64,000 nucleotides of DNA from Sphaerochaeta halotolerans (GTDB lineage Bacteria; Spirochaetota; Spirochaetia; Sphaerochaetales; Sphaerochaetaceae): positions 1 to 64,000 of the forward strand of contig NZ_QUWK01000014.1 of the NCBI RefSeq assembly GCF_003429665.1, given 5' to 3'. Each line of letters begins with the position of its first letter. Positions within the stretch are counted from its first letter, which is position 1. This document shows, one piece after another, positions 44,305 to 52,696 of the stretch. The notes below the pieces were generated by a model that was given only the letters and a program-made list of their open reading frames with translations, was not told the DNA's origin and did no database searches. A program made the position numbers and the translations under genes.

Positions 44305-45591
44305 ATGGAAGAACTGAGTATTGTCAAATCTTATAGCAGGGAAGAACAACAGAGCTATACAAAAATCCCGTTTACTGTTGGAGAGAATATCGAACAAATC
44401 GAAATCTCGTACAACTATCAACGTCATATGTTCAAAAACCATGCATTAGGTGTTTCCAAGGAAGAAGTGAACATCATCGACCTAGGACTCTTCTCTCCCG
44501 ACGGAAAGCTTCGTGGTTGGTCTGGCTCTGAAAGAACCACCGTGTACATCTCCTCGTCTGACGCAAGTCCTGGATATAAGCGTGGAGCAATACCCCCTGG
44601 TAGATGGAATTTAGCATTGGGAATCTACAAGGTTACAGACGAGGCCAAAGTAAGCATCACTATCAAGCTAAAGGAAAAGGAACGTCGTTGGTTCAAAGGC
44701 GATTTGCACATGCACACTCTAAACAGTGATGGAATCTACAAAACTGGGGAAGTTATCACCTATGCCAGACACGCGGGACTCGACTTCATTGCACTTACCG
44801 ATCATAACAACACCCAACAAAACCAGGAAATTGGGAACCCGGAAGGAATAACAGTCCTACCAGGGATGGAATATACCAATTACCGGGGACATGCCAATCT
44901 TTTCTTTACAGACACTACTGAATTCGCTGAAAACCCCCTATCCAATACCCGCGAGGAAATGCTCTCCACGTTGGAAGCCGCAGAGCAGAGAGAAGCCTTG
45001 GTAAGCATCAATCATCCATTTGATGAGAGTTGCCCCTGGCTGTGGGGCTTTGACGTTCCCTTCAGCTTGGTTGAGGTGTGGAATGCTTTCTTCAAGGAAT
45101 CTGATTCGAAGGCCATCGCATGGTGGAGAAATCAACTGAAGGAAGGGAAACACCTCGTTGCTATAGGAGGATCAGACACGCACCGCATTGAACAGGGCAG
45201 GAGTTTTGGCACCCCCACCACATATATACATGCACGTTCAGCAGGCAAAGAGGATCTTCTGGAAGCATTGAGAGAGGGGCGTGTATCCATTTCAGCAACC
45301 CCAAGTTCAGCACAACTCGATCTTGTCATCGCTGATGTACACATAGGTGAAACTGTCTGCTTTATAGAAGGGATGACAGGGAGCATTCACATCATGGGGG
45401 CGAAGGTTGGTGATCGGATAGTATTGTATAGCAATGAGGGGTTAGAACAAAGCTGGGAAATTGCATATGCTGGAACGCTTGTACTCCCCTTCTTGGTGCA
45501 GAAACGAAAATTCTACCAGACAGAACTCTACCGTAAAACACTCGCTTTCGAAATGCTCGATGCAATGACCAACCCAGTTTACCTGAGCTGA
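44305..45591 (+). CDS. PHP-domain metal-dependent hydrolase (CehA/McbA family)
   Basis: The 428-residue protein has a beta-sandwich N-terminal part (about 1-130) and a PHP domain. The PHP motifs are GDLHMHTLNSDG (HxH), FIALTDHNNTQ, GMEYTNYRGHANLF, VSINHPFDESC and IGGSDTHR. These provide the metal ligands of a di- or tri-metal centre. CehA/McbA proteins are phosphoesterases or esterases of unclear natural substrate. It is the last gene of the ABC operon, and its end overlaps the convergent lacI-type gene by 13 bases. Release of a phosphate or ester group from an imported glycan is possible. Confidence 0.85.
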   Translation: MEELSIVKSYSREEQQSYTKIPFTVGENIEQIEISYNYQRHMFKNHALGVSKEEVNIIDLGLFSPDGKLRGWSGSERTTVYISSSDASPGYKRGAIPPGRWNLALGIYKVTDEAKVSITIKLKEKERRWFKGDLHMHTLNSDGIYKTGEVITYARHAGLDFIALTDHNNTQQNQEIGNPEGITVLPGMEYTNYRGHANLFFTDTTEFAENPLSNTREEMLSTLEAAEQREALVSINHPFDESCPWLWGFDVPFSLVEVWNAFFKESDSKAIAWWRNQLKEGKHLVAIGGSDTHRIEQGRSFGTPTTYIHARSAGKEDLLEALREGRVSISATPSSAQLDLVIADVHIGETVCFIEGMTGSIHIMGAKVGDRIVLYSNEGLEQSWEIAYAGTLVLPFLVQKRKFYQTELYRKTLAFEMLDAMTNPVYLS

Positions 45592-46580
45592 GCAGTTGAC
45601 TCTCTTTCTATAAACGTAAAAGGAAGTGAAATACTCAGTGGAAAACGATTCTTGCTGGTAATCAAGGAGTGCAGGAGTGCCACGGCTGTTTGCCCCATCT
45701 CTACCATCGGTTGAGCAATGGTGGTAAGCCTGGGCATGGAGAACGAGGCAAGTTCGATATTGTCAAACCCAATGACAGAGACATCTTCTGGCACCTTGAG
45801 GTCATGGTCAGCCAATGTTCGCATTGCACCAAGAGCAAGCTCATCAGTTATAGCAAAGACTGCAGTAAAGGAAGTACTTCGAGACAAAAGTTCCTCGAGT
45901 GCCTTGGAACCACCCTCCATATTATACGTCTCTGCATACGCTACCAATGTCTCATCATACTCCAGTGAAGCTGACTCAAGCGCATTTTTATATCCAGCAA
46001 AACGTTGCCCGGGGAAGCTATATTTCATTCCCCCGATGAAGGCAATCTTTCGATGCCCGAGTTTAAGCAGATGATTCACCGCGGTAAGTGCGGCTTCTTC
46101 CTCACTGATATGAATCGAAGTAGCTTTCCACCCGCTTCTCTCAAAGGTAGCCAATACCGTGGGTATCTTATATTCCTGCAGATACTGCTGTATCTCAGGT
46201 AGCTCAATTTCGTGAAGAATGATGATTCCATCAAGACGATCAGCCTTCAACCGATTGAGGCAGGCTCTTTCACCATCCAAATCAGAGGAAGCAAAATAGA
46301 AGCTGGTATGATACCCAAATTGCTCCAAGTGATGCTCAATGGTACTGAACAACTGGCGTTGAAACATATTGAAAGTACCAGGCATTACGATTCCTACTGT
46401 GGATGAATGTTTACTGACCATATCCCGAGCTGCACGATTGGGGACATACCCTGTCTGCTTGATTGCTTCCAGGATTTTGGCTCGTTTGTCAGCACTCACA
46501 CAAGTCCTGTCATTCAGCACTCGCGATACTGTTGATACCGAAACTCCTGCCATTCTAGCGATGTCTTTGATACTAACCAT
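45579..46580 (-). CDS. LacI-family transcriptional regulator
   Basis: The 333-residue protein has the LacI DNA-binding domain (VSIKDIARMAGVSVSTVSRVLNDRTCVSADKRAKI) with the hinge helix NRAARDMVSKHS, then a periplasmic-binding-protein-like sensor domain (STVGIVMPGTFNMF, RLDGIIILHEIEL, KIAFIGGMKYSFPGQRFAGYKNAL, TAVFAITDELALGAMRTLADHDLKVPEDVSVIGFDNIELA). It is the last gene of the minus arm of the inositol locus. The mirrored operators at 54276-54289 and 54419-54432 have the symmetrical CG-centred form bound by this family, so it probably controls both arms. An inositol or a derivative is the likely effector. Confidence 0.9.
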   Translation of the reverse strand: MVSIKDIARMAGVSVSTVSRVLNDRTCVSADKRAKILEAIKQTGYVPNRAARDMVSKHSSTVGIVMPGTFNMFQRQLFSTIEHHLEQFGYHTSFYFASSDLDGERACLNRLKADRLDGIIILHEIELPEIQQYLQEYKIPTVLATFERSGWKATSIHISEEEAALTAVNHLLKLGHRKIAFIGGMKYSFPGQRFAGYKNALESASLEYDETLVAYAETYNMEGGSKALEELLSRSTSFTAVFAITDELALGAMRTLADHDLKVPEDVSVIGFDNIELASFSMPRLTTIAQPMVEMGQTAVALLHSLITSKNRFPLSISLPFTFIERESTAQLR

Positions 46581-46637
46581 GCAATCATCCTATATTTTGG
46601 TATGATAGGTGGAATCATACTGTGCTTAAAGCCTTTG

Positions 46638-47435
46638 CTACAAGAGCGTATTCCGTAAATTCATAATTGACCGCACCGCTGCTTCATATGTCCTTGAAGG
46701 ACTCAGTTCAAAAGCAAATACCCCTGAATAGCCCTGTTTGAGAATATGAGATGCTACCTGGTCATACTGGATCTCCCCGGTTCCCGGTTCATGACGACCA
46801 GGATAATCAGCAACATGGATATGTCTCACATGCGCTGCAAAGCGGTCATAGTTTCCACAAAGGTTGCCTGATTCTATCTGCATGTGATATAGATCATACA
46901 ACAATGCAATATTGGGAGACCCTACCACCTCGACAACTTGTGCCGCATCATACAGTGTATGCAGGAGGTTCCCTTGATGATCAATATACCGGTTCAATGG
47001 TTCCAAGACACAGGTAATACCAGCCTTTTCTGCATAGGGAGCTAAGGCAAGCAGTGTCTTTACCATATTCATGTAAAGTCTGGTTATCGGTATATCGGAA
47101 TATGAATCTACCACCTTTCCATCAGATAATGCATTGGAGTGTATCACCACGATAGAACTGCCTACTTGCTTGGCAGCTTCAAAGGAAGCTCGCGCATAAT
47201 CGACATAACCTTTGAGTTGGGTATCATCACAGAGCGAATAATCACTCCCATCTCCCGATATTGAACTCACAAAAAGACCAAATTCCTCGCATAATTCCCT
47301 GATTGCCACCAGATCTTTATTTTCCCAAGACCAAAACTCAATCGCATCAAACCCGGAACATTTGGCTTTCCCAATACGTTCAAGAAACGGTTCTTGGTCA
47401 TTGAGCATCTCAATATTTGCTGAAAATGGTACCAT
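46638..47435 (-). CDS. sugar phosphate isomerase/epimerase-family TIM-barrel protein
   Basis: The 265-residue protein is an AP endonuclease-2-type TIM barrel. It has KCSGFDAIEFWSWENKD, VIHSNALSDGK, GITCVLEPLNRYIDHQG (metal Glu), IALLYDLYHMQIESGN (Asp and His) and HIHVADYPGRHEPGTGEIQY with YSGVFAFELSPS. The HVADYPGRHEPGTGEI stretch resembles hydroxypyruvate isomerase and inosose isomerase proteins. In this locus, interconversion of inososes (IolI-like) or handling of a small hydroxyacid aldehyde is plausible. It follows a second TIM-barrel gene by six bases. Confidence 0.85.
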   Translation of the reverse strand: MVPFSANIEMLNDQEPFLERIGKAKCSGFDAIEFWSWENKDLVAIRELCEEFGLFVSSISGDGSDYSLCDDTQLKGYVDYARASFEAAKQVGSSIVVIHSNALSDGKVVDSYSDIPITRLYMNMVKTLLALAPYAEKAGITCVLEPLNRYIDHQGNLLHTLYDAAQVVEVVGSPNIALLYDLYHMQIESGNLCGNYDRFAAHVRHIHVADYPGRHEPGTGEIQYDQVASHILKQGYSGVFAFELSPSRTYEAAVRSIMNLRNTLL

Positions 47436-47441
47436 CCCCCG

Positions 47442-48389
47442 CTACTCCCACACTCTTGGCATCGCAGCCTTGAGAACTGAAACAGATTTCATGACACCGG
47501 TAAGCTGGTCCATGGTCATGTCTTCCATTTCCAGGCTTATCGGTCCATCATACCCAACCATCACCAGTACACTGAAAAACTCTTTCCACCAGGACAGGTC
47601 ATGCCCGTAGCCGAGCGCTACATAGTTCCAACTCCGATTTGCATATGCAGCGATGGGCTGTGTATCCAACAACCCTTGTGCTTGCCATATCCCCTCCTCC
47701 AGGCGAACATCCTTTGCGTGCACATGATAGATCATAGGACCAAGCGAACGTACCATCGATCGTGGGTCTCCACCCATCCAAAGCAGGTGACTGGGATCGA
47801 GGTTCATACCTACTGTTTCCCCTACTTCTGCACGTAACTGCTTAAGCGTTTGTGCGTTATATACCAGCTGGCAACCATGATTCTCCAATGCTATATGGTT
47901 GATTTTGGAATCCCCGGCACGTTTTACCAATTCTTTCCAGGAAGGAATCAGCCGCTCTCTCCATTGCCAATCAAGGATGTCGAGATTCTCAGGAGGCCAG
48001 CTGGTGGTTATCCAATTAGGATGAGAATCAATAGCGGAAGCTCCAGGAAGTCCACTCATCATCACTATCGTGTGCACCCCCAAGAGAGGAGCAAGAGCAA
48101 AGGTCTTTTTCACTATGCTCATATGTGATTCGCCCATTGCATTCGGGGCGAGCTGGTTCCCACTACAATTTAATGCAGAAATACTGAGACCGTGCTCTTC
48201 CAGTATTCCAAGATACTCTTGTCGGGCATCGGTAGATTCCAACAAGGTATCAAGCTGCATATGAGGAGCTTTCGACCAATTCCCTGTTGCAATCTCCAAC
48301 TGTTCAGCACCCAACTCCTTGGCTTTTTCTACCATTTGTGGATAGGGGAGGGAAGAGAGGGAATCGGTCATGATTGAAAAGGTTAACAC
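47442..48389 (-). CDS. sugar phosphate isomerase/epimerase-family TIM-barrel protein
   Basis: The 315-residue protein belongs to the xylose isomerase-like TIM-barrel group: KAKELGAEQLEIATGNWSKAPH, VHTIVMMSGLPGA, HIALENHGCQLVYN (metal Glu), VGMNLDPSHLLWMGGDP (Asp-x-x-His) and IYHVHAKDVRLE. This pattern is common in inositol and keto-sugar operons next to Gfo/Idh/MocA enzymes. The start is a GTG at 48389 with an AAGGTG site, overlapping the oxidoreductase stop by seven bases; an ATG six codons later is possible. It likely acts on the keto product of that oxidoreductase. Confidence 0.83.
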   Translation of the reverse strand: MLTFSIMTDSLSSLPYPQMVEKAKELGAEQLEIATGNWSKAPHMQLDTLLESTDARQEYLGILEEHGLSISALNCSGNQLAPNAMGESHMSIVKKTFALAPLLGVHTIVMMSGLPGASAIDSHPNWITTSWPPENLDILDWQWRERLIPSWKELVKRAGDSKINHIALENHGCQLVYNAQTLKQLRAEVGETVGMNLDPSHLLWMGGDPRSMVRSLGPMIYHVHAKDVRLEEGIWQAQGLLDTQPIAAYANRSWNYVALGYGHDLSWWKEFFSVLVMVGYDGPISLEMEDMTMDQLTGVMKSVSVLKAAMPRVWE

Positions 48390-49408
48390 AATACACCTTC
48401 TTGATACAGTGCGGGTTTCTTGACAGCCTCAATCTGGCAAACAGTACCCTCTTTCAACGATTTTCCCGCCGCATCAGTCGTTACAAGTGCCATATAGCCA
48501 TCCCAAGCATCAGCTCCACGAAATGGTCTCTCTTCTGCAATACTGGCAGCCCATTCCTGTAGTTCCAAAGCATAGGATCGGGCAAAATATGACCTGAAAT
48601 CATCACTCACATAGCTCTTTCTATGGTTCGCGTGCCTGAGGGTTGTCAGCTGCACAGGATTGCTCTGAACGACCCCTTCTTGGCAAACCACTTGCAACGT
48701 TACTTCATAGCCATAGGATGCATTCACGTACACTTCCGCTAGTGCACGACTTCCTGAATCCATGAGAAGATTCATTACCAGTAGGTCACAGGCATCACTT
48801 CCCAGCGTTTCCCGTGATTTAATGCCATAGCAGTAGACTTCCCTTGGCTCAGAGTTAAGAATCCAACGTGCTGAGTCCACATCGTGGCCTGCACTGTTAT
48901 TGAGAATAAAAGCCCCAGTATTATGGTACATTGCCTTTGCATTGCGATGCTCGCCTTTCCAAAGCAGTGGGCTACCCAAACTTTTTTCGTCTACTGCTTG
49001 TTTGACTGCAGTATGATGCGGATCAAAGCGTCGATTGAACCCAACACTCACAAGCTTTTTCCCTATGGATTGTTCCTTGCTGAGTATCCTGTGTATCTCC
49101 TCTATACTGCCAGCCAAGGGTTTTTCACAGAATACCGGCTTATGCAGCTCCAATGCTTCCATGACATACCCGGCATGGGTGGCATCTGGACTGGCAACCA
49201 CCACAGCATCGACTTCTTCGATCAATGAAGAGGGGTCAGTAAAACAGTGCGGGTTAGAGAGCTCTTGCGCGAGAACCTCCATTCGCTTTCCATCCATATC
49301 AGCCAAGGCAGTGACGACTACCTCTGGACAGTTACGAGAGAGCGTAATTGCATGGTTCGCTCCCATGCTTCCGGTACCGATAATTCCCACCTTAATGGTT
49401 CTACTCAT
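48383..49408 (-). CDS. Gfo/Idh/MocA-family oxidoreductase (inositol dehydrogenase-like)
   Basis: The 341-residue protein has the Rossmann motif KVGIIGTGSMGANHAITL and the signature FCEKPLAGS with the catalytic Lys. The His/Asp-bearing segment NNSAGHDVDSARWILN follows, and FNRRFDPHH is typical of inositol 2-dehydrogenases. The start at 49408 has AAAGAGGATGAG before it. It is downstream of the binding-protein gene, separated by the structured element at 49427-49606, and is coupled to the TIM-barrel gene. It is one of three such enzymes in the inositol locus and probably handles a different inositol isomer. Confidence 0.85.
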   Translation of the reverse strand: MSRTIKVGIIGTGSMGANHAITLSRNCPEVVVTALADMDGKRMEVLAQELSNPHCFTDPSSLIEEVDAVVVASPDATHAGYVMEALELHKPVFCEKPLAGSIEEIHRILSKEQSIGKKLVSVGFNRRFDPHHTAVKQAVDEKSLGSPLLWKGEHRNAKAMYHNTGAFILNNSAGHDVDSARWILNSEPREVYCYGIKSRETLGSDACDLLVMNLLMDSGSRALAEVYVNASYGYEVTLQVVCQEGVVQSNPVQLTTLRHANHRKSYVSDDFRSYFARSYALELQEWAASIAEERPFRGADAWDGYMALVTTDAAGKSLKEGTVCQIEAVKKPALYQEGVLC

Positions 49409-49426
49409 CTCATCCTCTTTGGTAAG

Positions 49427-49606
49427 AAAGGGCTCTCCAATGAAAGGTATCAATACCCCAGGGCAAGCCCTGGACTCAGGAGGCGTTGCCTCCTTTTCCG
49501 CCCCAAGGGACGGGGTATCTCACTTTGCTTTCCCGGCACTCGCTCCAGAGAGGAACCATCATGCTGATTCCTCTCCTCTCGCTCCGTTGGGGAATGAGAG
49601 CCCTTT
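49427..49606 (-). ncRNA. multi-stem structured element between binding-protein and oxidoreductase genes
   Basis: An outer pair AAAGGGCTCTC (49427-49437) and GAGAGCCCTTT (49596-49606) encloses several nested hairpins. These are CCAGGGC/GCCCTGG (near 49455-49470), GGAGGC/GCCTCC (near 49480-49494), an ATACCCC/GGGGTAT pair that brackets both, and GAGAGGAA/TTCCTCTC (near 49540-49575). There is no open frame of note. Two readings are possible: a folded intercistronic RNA that stabilises the binding-protein message, or a small palindromic mobile element, possibly a relic of an IS200/IS605-type end. The folding is visible in sequence; the origin is inference. Confidence 0.6.
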
Positions 49607-49619
49607 GATTAACAACGAT

Positions 49620-50570
49620 TTACTGCAAAGCATCCAATGCAGCTTGCGCATTCTCTATGGTGATGATGTCAACGCCACTATCAATACGCTTCTCAATGGT
49701 CTCCCCATTGGCAGCCTTGATCGCGTATTCAACACCAAGATACCCCATGGCCTCGGGCTTCTGTGCAGCAGTACCAAACAAACCGCCTTCAAGGATGGAT
49801 TCAAGTGCACTCTTGTTACCATCAGTGCCAAGAACCAGAGCATCTATACCAACTTGCTGGAGAGCACGAAGAGCGCCAAGAGCCATCTCATCATTCGAGC
49901 AGAATACTGCGTCGATGTCGGCATTGCCCTGCAGGATATTCTGCATAACGGTGTAAGCACGTTCACGGTCACTGTATCCCGGCTGACGAGCTACAATTTC
50001 AAAACCTGCTTCCTTGAATACATCTTCTGCACCATCAGCACGCTGTGTTGTGGTCGGGTTTCCTGGAGCGCCTTCAATAACCACTGCCTTCCCTGCACGG
50101 CCAAGCGCATCAACCATAGCTTTGGCACCCATTTGACCGGCAACATAGTTCTCGGTACCAATGAAGGTGTCATAGTTTTCGAATCCATCAGCCATCGGAG
50201 TGTCAACCAGAATCACGGGAATTCCCTGATTCTTTGCCCGGTTGACTACATTGACTGCCGTGGGAGGCTGGCTGGGAGAGAATACCAGAGCTGCAGGATT
50301 TGCAGTAAGGGCATCCTGAACCATGTTGATCTGCTGCTCAACAGCATCCTCGGTGGGAGGACCAAGTTTGATCAGCTCAACATCATACTTTGCAGCAGCT
50401 TCCTCTGCGCCGTTGACCACTCTCTGCCAATATTCACTGCTGAGAGTCTTCAAGACGACAGCTACCTTCATCTTGCCTGAGTCAGCAGTTTCATTCTGGC
50501 CTTGGGCAAATAGAGCTGTCTGGCTGGCAATCAATACGAGAGCCAAAAGAATCATCATTGTTTTTTTCAT
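49620..50570 (-). CDS. ribose/inositol-type sugar ABC transporter substrate-binding protein
   Basis: The 316-residue periplasmic protein has a signal peptide (KKTMMILLALVLIASQTALFAQ, mature GQNETADSG). It has the family-4 binding pattern SSEYWQRVVNGAEEAAAKYDVELIKLGP, NMVQDALTANPAALVFSPSQP, IPVILVDTPM, VFCSNDEMALGALRALQQVG and LVLGTDGNKSALESILEG. It is related to ribose- and inositol-binding proteins but differs from the one at 26287. Given the surrounding inositol genes, an inositol is the likely ligand, comparable to IbpA of Caulobacter. It is followed by an elaborate RNA-like structure. Confidence 0.88.
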   Translation of the reverse strand: MKKTMMILLALVLIASQTALFAQGQNETADSGKMKVAVVLKTLSSEYWQRVVNGAEEAAAKYDVELIKLGPPTEDAVEQQINMVQDALTANPAALVFSPSQPPTAVNVVNRAKNQGIPVILVDTPMADGFENYDTFIGTENYVAGQMGAKAMVDALGRAGKAVVIEGAPGNPTTTQRADGAEDVFKEAGFEIVARQPGYSDRERAYTVMQNILQGNADIDAVFCSNDEMALGALRALQQVGIDALVLGTDGNKSALESILEGGLFGTAAQKPEAMGYLGVEYAIKAANGETIEKRIDSGVDIITIENAQAALDALQ

Positions 50571-50612
50571 GTGAACCTCCTTATTAGGTCATGAAATAAC
50601 ACATATTCAAAG

Positions 50613-50627
50613 GGAGACAACGTCTCC
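50613..50627 (-). promoter_or_regulatory. short stem-loop between permease and binding-protein genes
   Basis: GGAGAC (50613-50618) and GTCTCC (50622-50627) form a 6-bp stem with a 3-base loop in the 70-base gap; on the minus strand it is followed by CUUUG. It may attenuate or mark a processing site between the permease and the binding-protein gene. Confidence 0.45.
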
Positions 50628-50640
50628 ACTATACGCTTTC

Positions 50641-51666
50641 TTATTTCTGCACAGGTGCAGATTTCTGTCTGATTACATCAAGGTACACCGCTAGGATGAT
50701 GACAACACCAATAGCAACTGTCTGGTATGCCGAGTTTACATTCAGCAGGTTCAATCCGTTACGCAGCACAGCGATGATCAGAACACCAATGACGGTATTG
50801 AGAATCTTACCTACACCACCACTAAAGCTTGCTCCACCGATGATGACCGCTGCAATCGCATCAGTCTCATAATCGGTTCCAGCCAGCGGATAGGCAGCAT
50901 TCACACGTCCAACCAGCAACAAACCTGCAAGGGCAGCAAAGAAGCCACTCAAGGCATAGACAATCAATAGTACCTTATGCACATTGATACCGCTGAGGCG
51001 GCTTGCCTCCACATTTCCCCCTACAGCATAAATATGCCGACCGGTACTGGTGCGGGTCATGAAAATGAACATAATACCGTACACTATCGCTACAAGAATG
51101 ACACTTGCAGGAACAGGGCCGATGGATCGATTCCCCAAGAACTGGATGGATGGAGCAAATCCACTGATCGGCTGTGCAGCGGTGACTGCAAGAGCAAGAC
51201 CTCGAGCAATCATTTTTGTACCCATGGTAGAAATAAATGGATGGGGTAGTCTGAGTTTGGTAAGTAGAATACCGTTGAATAGCCCAATCAGAGTTCCTAC
51301 TGCAAGGGCAAGTAGTATTGCCAGCATTGGATTCATCTGCATGTTCACTGCAAATATACCGAGCATCATGATGGAAAGTGCTAGTATGGATCCAATGGAA
51401 AGGTCAATTCCTGCTGTCAGAATCGCGAGGAACTCACCTACGGAGATGATGGCACTGACCGTTGCCTGAGACAGGACGTTCGTCAAGTTCGCCACCGTAA
51501 GGAATCGTGGAGAGAGAATACTGATAATCACACAGAGCACAATCAAGCTCAGCATGATACCCAGGCTTCCCCGCTTTTTTGTTTTTTTCTTTTCCTTTGT
51601 TTCTTCGCTCTGTGTCGCTTCTACCGCACCATCTTTGCGTACTTCTTCATTCTTCTTCCTGTTCAT
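50641..51666 (-). CDS. ribose/inositol-type sugar ABC transporter permease
   Basis: The 341-residue protein has a highly charged cytosolic N-terminus (residues 1-32, rich in Lys, Glu and Thr). RbsC-type helices with SVGEFLAILTAGIDLSIGSILALS, NGILLTKLRLPHPFISTMGTKMIARG, HIYAVGGNVEASRLSGINV and GGASFSGGVGKILNTVIGVLI follow. The charged N-terminal extension is unusual compared with the permease at 22930. It overlaps the preceding oxidoreductase stop by four bases. Confidence 0.9.
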   Translation of the reverse strand: MNRKKNEEVRKDGAVEATQSEETKEKKKTKKRGSLGIMLSLIVLCVIISILSPRFLTVANLTNVLSQATVSAIISVGEFLAILTAGIDLSIGSILALSIMMLGIFAVNMQMNPMLAILLALAVGTLIGLFNGILLTKLRLPHPFISTMGTKMIARGLALAVTAAQPISGFAPSIQFLGNRSIGPVPASVILVAIVYGIMFIFMTRTSTGRHIYAVGGNVEASRLSGINVHKVLLIVYALSGFFAALAGLLLVGRVNAAYPLAGTDYETDAIAAVIIGGASFSGGVGKILNTVIGVLIIAVLRNGLNLLNVNSAYQTVAIGVVIILAVYLDVIRQKSAPVQK

Positions 51667-52685
51667 ACTTCACTCTTCCATTGATCTATTGTTATTGGTT
51701 TATTCAGCCGCATCGATTCATTGGCAGCGAGTGCTACCTCCAATACGCGAACTCCATCTGTGACGGTTACTGCCGGAGCATCCTTTTCCCCGAGCACATC
51801 GAGAACGAACTGCTGTAGTTCCATCTGATATGCATCGAGAAATCGTTCGAGGAATCCTGGCACGGAATATTGACGGGTGCCGGTTGCATCAAGCACTGAA
51901 AGCCCTTGTTGCTGTACACTCCCCACATTCATTGACCCTTCGCTACACACAATCTCTGTCCGTACATCGTAACCGTACTGGCTGTTACGACTGCCCTCGA
52001 GAGAGGCAACCTTGCCGTTTGAAAAAGTCAGTTCAATATTCACGTGATCAATATCACCTATCTCCCCCAGCTCGGGATAACGAACTACAGCTCCACGGGC
52101 ATATACCTCGGTTACTTCTGCATTGAAAAACCAACGACATAAATCGATATCATGGACACACAGATCAAGCACCAAGCCACCACTTGTCTTCGCAAACGCT
52201 AGCGGCGGGCAGCCGGGATCCCGGCTGATTCCCAGAATCGAAACGGGTTCTCCCATTGTTCCACTGGCTATCTGTGCTTTGGCCTCCATATAGGATCGGT
52301 CAAACCGTCGCATGAAACCGAGCTGTACAAAAGCTTTCTTTTCGGTGGCGAGCCTATCAAGCTCAACTGCCTCATCCCAGTCCAGAGATAGAGGTTTTTC
52401 CAGGAAAGCAGGCTTCCCAGAAAGAATTGTATCCTTCAGCACCTGCCCGTGGCTGCTCGTTGAGGAGGCGATTACGACCGCATCAATATCATCACGCTTC
52501 AGTATTTCTTGATAATTTAGGTACTTTTGCACGTCGGGATAGCTGGCAGAGAAAGCATCAAGAGAGGCCTGGGAAACATCGGAAACGGCAACCAGCTCTG
52601 ACTGGGGGATGATCCCCGCAAGATTTGCCGCATGACGATACCCAAGCCGGCCTAGTCCAATCGCTGCACATCGTAGTCTTTTCAT
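51663..52685 (-). CDS. Gfo/Idh/MocA-family oxidoreductase (inositol dehydrogenase-like)
   Basis: The 340-residue protein has RCAAIGLGRLGYRHAANLAG (Rossmann), FLEKPLSLDWDEAVELD with the catalytic Lys, FMRRFDRSYMEAK and VLDLCVHDIDLCRWFF (conserved Asp and His). The C-terminal part resembles myo- or scyllo-inositol dehydrogenases. It sits between the ATPase and the permease genes of the importer, overlapping the latter by four bases. This placement inside a transporter operon argues that the transported sugar or inositol is its substrate. Confidence 0.85.
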   Translation of the reverse strand: MKRLRCAAIGLGRLGYRHAANLAGIIPQSELVAVSDVSQASLDAFSASYPDVQKYLNYQEILKRDDIDAVVIASSTSSHGQVLKDTILSGKPAFLEKPLSLDWDEAVELDRLATEKKAFVQLGFMRRFDRSYMEAKAQIASGTMGEPVSILGISRDPGCPPLAFAKTSGGLVLDLCVHDIDLCRWFFNAEVTEVYARGAVVRYPELGEIGDIDHVNIELTFSNGKVASLEGSRNSQYGYDVRTEIVCSEGSMNVGSVQQQGLSVLDATGTRQYSVPGFLERFLDAYQMELQQFVLDVLGEKDAPAVTVTDGVRVLEVALAANESMRLNKPITIDQWKSEV

Positions 52686-52696
52686 CTGTTGTTCTC

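Noticed and set aside
49035-50480. Open frame of 481 codons on the plus strand across the oxidoreductase, structured element and binding-protein genes
   Set aside because: It crosses three well-supported minus-strand features and has no recognisable domain; it is a shadow.
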